Shown: positions 58,963 to 64,000 of the stretch, piece by piece
How positions within the stretch are numbered: the stretch's first letter is position 1
Layout: each line of letters opens with the position of its first letter
Assembly: GCF_005250615.1 (NCBI RefSeq)
Contig: NZ_SULM01000001.1
Location: 372,001 to 436,000, forward strand
Reading direction: 5' to 3'
Origin: Pseudomonas rhizoryzae
GTDB taxonomy: Bacteria > Pseudomonadota > Gammaproteobacteria > Pseudomonadales > Pseudomonadaceae
DNA: 64,000 nucleotides
The notes under the pieces: generated by a model
Seen by the model: only the letters and a program-made list of their open reading frames with translations
Databases searched by the model: none
Told to the model about the DNA's origin: nothing
Program-made: the position numbers and the translations under genes

Positions 58963-59391
58963 GTGACCGTAGCTGCCCACCATTACCACCCCGTCCGGCC
59001 CGGCCCGCTGCATGCGCTGCTGCTGGCCGGCTCCGTGCCGCTGTTCATCGGCGGCTTGCTCAGCGACATCGCCTACTACCAGACCCAGCAGATCCAGTGG
59101 GCCAACTTCGCCGCCTGGCTGATCGCCGGAGCTCTGTTGCTGTCCGGCCTGGCCCTGCTGTTCGCCCTGGGTAATCTCTTCGGCGCCCGTTTCCGCGGCC
59201 GGCGACCCGCAGCCTATTTTCTCTTGCTGCTGCTGGCCTGGGTGCTGGGGCTGGTCAATGCCTTCGAACATGCCAAGGACGCCTGGGCGGTGATGCCCGC
59301 CGGGCTGATCCTCTCGGTGATCGTCACTGTGCTGAGCCTGGTGGCCGCCTGGATCGGCCTCTCCAACCTACGTTCGGAGGTGGTTCGATGA
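58963..59391 (+). CDS. DUF2231 family membrane protein
   Basis: The 142-residue protein has four predicted helices and the DUF2231 features HPVRPGPLHALLLAGSVPLFIGGLLSDIAYYQT and two conserved histidines. The GTG at 58963 has a perfect AGGAG six bases upstream. It overlaps the dehydrogenase gene by four bases. DUF2231 proteins often accompany sorbosone-dehydrogenase-like quinoproteins and may serve as their membrane partner. Confidence 0.85.
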   Translation: MTVAAHHYHPVRPGPLHALLLAGSVPLFIGGLLSDIAYYQTQQIQWANFAAWLIAGALLLSGLALLFALGNLFGARFRGRRPAAYFLLLLLAWVLGLVNAFEHAKDAWAVMPAGLILSVIVTVLSLVAAWIGLSNLRSEVVR

Positions 59392-60683
59392 GCACTCCAA
59401 GAGCCTTGAGCGTCCTCGGTCTAGCTGTGCTGCTGGCTGCCTGCGGCAACGAGGGCGGCGCCGACACCCAGGCCCGCGGTCCCGATCCCAAGCTGCCCGA
59501 ACCCCAGCGCGGCCTCTTGCCGAGCATGAAGATCGCCGAGCCGGCGCCCTGGGGCGATCGCGTCCCCACCGTGCCGCAAGGCTACAAGATCACCGCCATC
59601 GCTACTGACCTGCGCATTCCCCGGCAGATGCTAGTGCTGCCCAATGGCGACATCCTGGTGGCCGAGGGCCGCGGCGGCAATGCGCCCAAACTCAAGCCCA
59701 AGGACGTCATCGCTGGCTACATCAAGGCCCAGGGCAACACCCAGGTGAAGGGTGGCAATCGCCTGACCCTGCTGCGCGATGCCGATGGCGACGGTACCTA
59801 CGAACTCAAGACGGTGTTCGCCGAGAATCTCAACGCGCCCTACGGCCTGGCCTTCGCCAATGGCCGCATCTATGTGGCCAACCAGGACGCCCTGGTCAGC
59901 TTCCCTTACCAGGACGGTCAAACCCAGGCTGTCGGGGCGCCGGTCAAGCTGGTGGATCTGCCGGCGGCGATCAACCACCACTGGACCAAGGCGCTCACCG
60001 TGAGCCCCGATGGTCGCTACCTCTATGTCGGTATCGGCTCCAACAGCAACGTCGGTGAGCGGGGCATGGACGTCGAGGTGGATCGCGCGGTGATCTGGCA
60101 GATCGATGCCCAGAGCGGTGCGCACAAGAACTATGCCACCGGGGTGCGCAATCCCACCGCCCTGGCCATGCAGCCCGGCAGCGGCCAGCTGTGGGCGGTG
60201 GCCAACGAACGCGACGAAATCGGTCCCGACCTGGTGCCGGATTACCTGACCTCCATCCGCGAAGGCGGCTTCTATGGCTGGCCGTACAGCTACTGGGGGC
60301 AGAACGTCGACACTCGAGCCCAGCCGCAGGATCCGGCCAAGGTGGCCGCGGCCATCAAGCCCGACTACAGCCTGGGTTCCCACGTCGCCGCCCTGGGCGT
60401 GGCCTTTTCCACCGCGGCGGTGGGCGGGCAGTTCACCGATGGCGTCTTCGTCGGCGAACACGGCAGCTGGAACCGCGACAAGCCGGTGGGCTACCGCGTG
60501 GTCTTCGTACCCTTCCAGCAGGGGCGTCCAGCCGGTGAACCCATCGACTTCGCCACCGGCTTCTACGGCGACGATGGCAAGACCCGTGGCAGACCAGTAG
60601 GTGTCGCGGTGGACCAGCGCGGCGGTGTCCTTATCGCGGACGACCTGGCCAACACCGTCTGGCGGGTGACGCGGACTCAGTGA
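59388..60683 (+). CDS. PQQ-dependent sorbosone/glucose dehydrogenase-like lipoprotein
   Basis: The 431-residue protein has a lipobox (VLLAACGNEGG, Cys at about 20). A six-bladed beta-propeller of the soluble glucose/L-sorbosone dehydrogenase family follows: IATDLRIPRQMLVLPNGDILVAEG, LNAPYGLAFANGRIYVANQD, YATGVRNPTALAMQPGSGQLWAVANERDEIGPDL, GGFYGWPYSYWG and FVGEHGSWNRDKPVGYRVVFV. It is expected to oxidise a sugar or aldehyde in the periplasm and pass electrons to the quinone pool. The quinol oxidase encoded opposite may take them onward. No separate cytochrome domain is present. Confidence 0.9.
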   Translation: MSTPRALSVLGLAVLLAACGNEGGADTQARGPDPKLPEPQRGLLPSMKIAEPAPWGDRVPTVPQGYKITAIATDLRIPRQMLVLPNGDILVAEGRGGNAPKLKPKDVIAGYIKAQGNTQVKGGNRLTLLRDADGDGTYELKTVFAENLNAPYGLAFANGRIYVANQDALVSFPYQDGQTQAVGAPVKLVDLPAAINHHWTKALTVSPDGRYLYVGIGSNSNVGERGMDVEVDRAVIWQIDAQSGAHKNYATGVRNPTALAMQPGSGQLWAVANERDEIGPDLVPDYLTSIREGGFYGWPYSYWGQNVDTRAQPQDPAKVAAAIKPDYSLGSHVAALGVAFSTAAVGGQFTDGVFVGEHGSWNRDKPVGYRVVFVPFQQGRPAGEPIDFATGFYGDDGKTRGRPVGVAVDQRGGVLIADDLANTVWRVTRTQ

Positions 60684-60692
60684 GCCCGCGTC

Positions 60693-60738
60693 ATTGGGCG
60701 ATCTGCATCAGCCCATACGGTGATGCAGATCGCCCAAT
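60693..60738. repeat. Perfect 18-bp inverted repeat at the dehydrogenase/cyoD junction
   Basis: ATTGGGCGATCTGCATCA (60693-60710) and its exact complement (60721-60738) flank the ten-base loop GCCCATACGG. The left arm contains the cyoD stop codon and the right arm encodes cyoD's last residues LGDLHH. As RNA it folds on both strands, so it probably ends or protects both converging transcripts, although neither side has a T-run. Confidence 0.85.
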
Positions 60739-61016
60739 ACCACCAGACTGCCCACCACCATCAGCACCAGGATCAGGCTGGTGAAGAGCAACAGATAGAG
60801 GTCGTGGCGGTGCGAGCGGCCCAGGCTGACATGCAGGAAACAGCGCAGGTGTACCAGGATCTGCAGCAGGCCCAGGCCGAAGACGATGGCCAGGGTGGTT
60901 CCGCGTGGCCAGGTCGGAAACTGGACCAGGGCGATGGGGACCAGGCTCAGCGTCACCGCCAGCCCCAAGCCGATCACATAACTCGCCAGCTCCCGTCGAT
61001 AGTCATCTCGCTTCAT
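60708..61016 (-). CDS. cyoD: Cytochrome bo-type quinol oxidase subunit IV
   Basis: The 102-residue subunit has three membrane helices (ELASYVIGLGLAVTLSLVPIALV, TTLAIVFGLGLLQILVHLRCFLHV, LYLLLFTSLILVLMVVGSLVVLG), the CyoD pattern. It helps assemble the CuB site. It overlaps cyoC by four bases. No cyoE (heme O synthase) follows; the operon stops here at the large hairpin. Confidence 0.92.
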   Translation of the reverse strand: MKRDDYRRELASYVIGLGLAVTLSLVPIALVQFPTWPRGTTLAIVFGLGLLQILVHLRCFLHVSLGRSHRHDLYLLLFTSLILVLMVVGSLVVLGDLHHRMG

Positions 61017-61642
61017 GGCAGGAGTCCTTGCAGGTAGACCACCGAGAGGATGGCGACCCAGACGATATCGAGAAAATGCCAGAACAGGCCCAGGCGCATC
61101 AGCCGGGTCTTCACCGGGGTATCCAGGCCGAACACCCGGAGTTGTACCAGCATCACCACCAGCCACAGGCAACCGCTGGCGACGTGGACGCCGTGCATGC
61201 CCACCAGGGCGAAGAATGCCGAAAGAAAGGCGCTGCGCTGGGGCAGGGCGCCCTTGTCCGCCATGCCCAGGAAGTCGTGCAGCTCCAGGCCGAGAAAGAC
61301 CAGGCCCAGGGCCAGGGTGACCAGCAGCCAGGTCACCAGGGGTCTCAGGCGGCCCTCGTGGTATTTCATCGCCAGTGACGCCAGGCCATAGGTGAAGCTG
61401 CTGGCCAGCAGCACCAGGGTCTGCAGGGTCACGCTGCCGATCTCGAACACGTCGCGGGCGACCGGACCGCCAGCGGTAGCGTGCTGCAGCGTCGCGTAGA
61501 TGGCGAACAGCAGCGCGAACAGCAGGGCGTCGCTCATCAGGAAGATCCAGAAGCCGAATAACGAATACTCGGCCTCGGCGTGGGTGGCGTGATCGGTGGC
61601 ACCGACGTTGAGGCCGGCGTGGTTCATATCGCGCGGACTCAT
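61013..61642 (-). CDS. cyoC: Cytochrome bo-type quinol oxidase subunit III
   Basis: The 209-residue protein has five membrane helices and the CyoC motifs FGFWIFLMSDALLFALLFA, LVLLASSFTYGLASLAMKYH and GMHGVHVASGCLWLVVMLVQL. It is joined to cyoB and cyoD by ATGA overlaps. Confidence 0.94.
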   Translation of the reverse strand: MSPRDMNHAGLNVGATDHATHAEAEYSLFGFWIFLMSDALLFALLFAIYATLQHATAGGPVARDVFEIGSVTLQTLVLLASSFTYGLASLAMKYHEGRLRPLVTWLLVTLALGLVFLGLELHDFLGMADKGALPQRSAFLSAFFALVGMHGVHVASGCLWLVVMLVQLRVFGLDTPVKTRLMRLGLFWHFLDIVWVAILSVVYLQGLLP

Positions 61643-63702
61643 GGGCCCATCTCCGCCAGGCCGCGATTGGCCGGGGTGGTTTCCTCGTCGCGCTTGACCG
61701 GGCGGGTCGCGGCGACCAGGTCCAGCCAGGCCTCGTGCTCGCGTCGGACATCCGCCGCCGAGATCAGTCGCTCGGTATCGCGCTGGAAGCTGCGCGCTAT
61801 CACCGCGCCCCAGGCCACCACCAGGCCGAGCACGGCCAGCCAGCCGATGTGCCAGACCAGGCCGAAGGCGCAGGCGAAGCCCGCCGCCCCGACGATGGCC
61901 GGCACGGCGCTGTTCTTGGGCAGCTCGATGTCGGCATAGCTGCGCGGCCGGTCATAGGCCAGGCCCTGTTCCTTGAGCCAGGTGAAGGGATCGCGGTCGT
62001 TGATTGGCAGCGGCACGGCGAAGTTGTATGCCGGCGGCGGCGCGGCCACGGCCCATTCTAGAGTGCGGCCATTCCAGGGGTCGCCCACCGGTACGCGTGC
62101 CTGGTCGCGGTGGCGGATGCTCACCACCAGCTGGATCACCAGACTCGCCAGGGCGGCCAGCAGCAGGACCGCACCCACCTCGGCGACCCACAGCAGCGGG
62201 GCGAAATCCGGATTGTGGATGGCCTGGCTGCGCCGCGGCAGGCCGGAGGCGCCCAGCACGTACAGCGGCATGAAGGCCAGGATGAAGCCCAGGCCGAAAT
62301 TCAAGGCGGCGATGCGCCCCCAGCGCTCGTCGAGGCGGAAGCCGAAGGCCTTGGGAAACCAGAAGTGGTAGCCGGCCAGCATGCCGAACAGCATTCCCGG
62401 GATCAGCATGTTGTGGAAGTGGGCGACCAGGTAGACGGTGTTGTGCACCTGGTAGTCCACCGGTGGCGTGGCCAGGGTGATGCCAGTGAGGCCGCCGATG
62501 ACGAACAGCATGATGAACATCACCGCATAGATCAGCGGCGTGGTCAGGCGGATGCGGCCACGGAACATGGTCGCCATCCAGTCGTAGATCTTCACCCCGG
62601 TGGGAATGCCAATGAGCATGGTGGCGATGCCGAACACCGCGTTGATCTTCGGCGACTGGCCCATGGTGAAGAAGTGGTGCAGCCAGACGGTGAAGGACAG
62701 CACGGCGATCACCAGGGTGGCCCAGACCAGCGAGTGGTAGCCATAGAGTCGCTTGGTGGAAAAGGTCGAGAACACCTCGGAGAAGACGCCGAAGGCCGGC
62801 AGGATGAGGATGTACACCTCCGGGTGGCCGAACAACCAGAACAGGTTGATGTAGTTCATCAGGTTGCCGCCCTGGGTGTTGGTGAAGAAGTGGAAGTCCA
62901 GGTAGCGGTCCAGGGCTAGCAGCAGGGTGGCCACGGTCAGCGGCGGCATGGCGAAGATCATCAGGATGCTGGTGCACAGCGCCGTCCAGCTGAACAGCGT
63001 CATATGGAACAGACGCATGCCCGGCGCTCTTTCCTTGTAGAGGGTAACGGCGAAGTTCAGGCCGGTGAGGGTGCTGCCGAGGGAGCTCAGGGTCAGCGCC
63101 CAGATCCAGTAGTCGGGGCCGACGCCGGGCTGGTATTCGACGCCGGTATAGGGGGGATAGCCGCTCCAGCCACCGGTGGAGAAGCGGCCCAGCACCAGGG
63201 ACACCATCACCAGCGCCGCGCCGGCCACGGTCAGCCAGAGACTGATGGCATTGAGCAGCGGAAAGCGCACGTCGCGGGCGCCGATCTGCAGCGGCATGGC
63301 GAAGTTGATCAGCCCGGTGAGGAAGGGCATGGCGACGAAGAACACCATGATGGTGCCGTGGGTGCTGAACAACTGGCCGAAGTGCTCGGGCGGCAGATAG
63401 CCGGGTGCATCGACCGCCAGGGCCTGCTGGGTGCGCATCATCACCCCTTCCACCACGCCGCGGCTGAACATCACCAGGGCTAGCACCACATACATGATGC
63501 CGATGCGCTTGTGGTCCAGGCTGGTGAACCACTCCTGCCAGAGATAGCGCCACTTGCCGAGCCAGGTGATCACCCCGGCGGTAGCCAGGGCGCCGAGGAT
63601 GACCACGCTGGCGCCGCAGGTGGCGACCAGGCTGTAGAACGGCAGGGCGTCATAGCCCAGGCGACCGAAGAGGAAGTGCCAGAGGGCCGAGGATTCAGTC
63701 AT
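61639..63702 (-). CDS. cyoB: Cytochrome bo-type quinol oxidase subunit I
   Basis: The 687-residue catalytic subunit holds low-spin heme, high-spin heme and CuB. Ligand motifs are complete: GHPEVYILILP with the proton-path Glu and CuB His, VWLHHFFTMG, IPTGVKIYDW with the K-channel Lys, and VAHFHNMLIPG. The quinone-site residues R81, H107 and Q110 are kept, but the Asp between them (D75 in E. coli) is Glu85. FGHPEVY replaces the usual WGHPEVY. It is slightly longer than E. coli CyoB. It reduces O2 with quinol and pumps protons. Confidence 0.94.
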   Translation of the reverse strand: MTESSALWHFLFGRLGYDALPFYSLVATCGASVVILGALATAGVITWLGKWRYLWQEWFTSLDHKRIGIMYVVLALVMFSRGVVEGVMMRTQQALAVDAPGYLPPEHFGQLFSTHGTIMVFFVAMPFLTGLINFAMPLQIGARDVRFPLLNAISLWLTVAGAALVMVSLVLGRFSTGGWSGYPPYTGVEYQPGVGPDYWIWALTLSSLGSTLTGLNFAVTLYKERAPGMRLFHMTLFSWTALCTSILMIFAMPPLTVATLLLALDRYLDFHFFTNTQGGNLMNYINLFWLFGHPEVYILILPAFGVFSEVFSTFSTKRLYGYHSLVWATLVIAVLSFTVWLHHFFTMGQSPKINAVFGIATMLIGIPTGVKIYDWMATMFRGRIRLTTPLIYAVMFIMLFVIGGLTGITLATPPVDYQVHNTVYLVAHFHNMLIPGMLFGMLAGYHFWFPKAFGFRLDERWGRIAALNFGLGFILAFMPLYVLGASGLPRRSQAIHNPDFAPLLWVAEVGAVLLLAALASLVIQLVVSIRHRDQARVPVGDPWNGRTLEWAVAAPPPAYNFAVPLPINDRDPFTWLKEQGLAYDRPRSYADIELPKNSAVPAIVGAAGFACAFGLVWHIGWLAVLGLVVAWGAVIARSFQRDTERLISAADVRREHEAWLDLVAATRPVKRDEETTPANRGLAEMGP

Positions 63703-64000
63703 GGTCGGCTCCCTTGAAAGCGTCGCAGGCGGGCACCGGGTGTTGGCGATAGCGCGCCAGCACCCAGGCGAAGAGGGCGGGTTGGGTCAGGCGCAGCTCG
63801 GTGGCCTGCTCCAGGGTGCCGGGGCGGGCCAGTACCTGGTAATGAGCGCAGTCCAGGGCCGCACGGGACTGGCGCACGCTCTGGGTCCAGGCTTGGAAGT
63901 CCTGCGCGTCCAGCACCCGGACCGGGAAGTGCTGGTCCTGGAAGCCCTCGCCGCTGTACTGGGCGTTGCGGCCCTCGAACTGGCCGGGGGCCGGGATCTG
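63695..64000 (-). CDS. cyoA: Cytochrome bo-type quinol oxidase subunit II, C-terminal part
   Basis: The last 101 residues of subunit II run in from the right edge, so the start is not in the window. The sequence ...YSGEGFQDQHFPVRVLDAQDFQAWTQSVRQS matches the end of the cupredoxin domain and the helical tail of CyoA. It lacks the copper-A ligands, as expected of quinol oxidases. Its stop lies eight bases inside cyoB. The tail ends soon after the domain. Confidence 0.85.
   Translation of the reverse strand, partial: QIPAPGQFEGRNAQYSGEGFQDQHFPVRVLDAQDFQAWTQSVRQSRAALDCAHYQVLARPGTLEQATELRLTQPALFAWVLARYRQHPVPACDAFKGADHD

Overview
The window is GC-rich chromosomal DNA whose left third carries a gene order I recognise from Pseudomonas: leuC-leuD-methyltransferase-leuB-asd-usg-fimV-truA-trpF-accD-folC-dedD-cvpA-purF-metZ-SDR. 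The transporters, regulators and quinoprotein further right fit a Pseudomonas of the oryzihabitans/psychrotolerans type. The genus is well supported by this order; the species is a guess.

Layout: (1) 1-19250 holds housekeeping genes. After a DUF1289 tail and a cluster of intergenic palindromes, a LysR gene diverges from the leucine operon. Then come asd, usg, fimV and the truA-to-metZ run. (2) 19278-19589 is a tRNA-Val(CAC)/tRNA-Asp(GUC) unit with its own promoter and terminator. It is followed by 600 bp of non-coding or decayed DNA and a chemoreceptor gene. (3) 22117-26856 (minus) is a GntR regulator, an amino-acid-type ABC importer and a cytoplasmic gamma-glutamyltransferase in one operon. 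(4) 27080-32614 (minus) is a LacI regulator, an ABC importer and a metallophosphodiesterase in one operon. (5) 32705-41049 is an RND efflux operon that includes a MipA/OmpV porin-like protein, divergent from an OmpR-type two-component system. (6) 41059-46130 is an ABC transporter with a tandem permease and an unusual ATPase but no binding protein, next to a FixL/FixJ-like two-component system. A StyR-like palindrome stands in front of the transporter. (7) 46216-48263 is an accessory patch: a wrecked chemoreceptor, then an AT-richer Mrr-type restriction endonuclease with a putative modified-DNA reader domain, then empty sequence. (8) 48264-52017 (minus) holds arnT and a second GT-C glycosyltransferase. 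They are preceded by an arnD that has lost its middle by in-frame deletion. (9) 52543-58699 holds an HD-GYP phosphodiesterase, a Cys/Met-type PLP lyase divergent from a LysR, an exported M20 peptidase and an MFS transporter. (10) 58963-64000 holds a DUF2231 membrane protein and a sorbosone-dehydrogenase-like lipoprotein. They converge on a cyoABCD-type quinol oxidase operon that runs off the right edge.

Several modules pair an importer with an intracellular hydrolase and put the repressor gene first in its own operon: GntR/ABC/GGT and LacI/ABC/phosphodiesterase. Each has a palindrome just upstream of the regulator gene. The observations most worth a second look are the Mrr-like nuclease with its palindrome-overlapped promoter, the internally deleted arnD still translationally coupled to arnT, the StyR-like box tying the solitary ABC transporter to the FixJ-like regulator, and the perfect 18-bp inverted repeat at the cyoD/dehydrogenase junction. 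I saw no CRISPR array, rRNA, complete insertion sequence or prophage.
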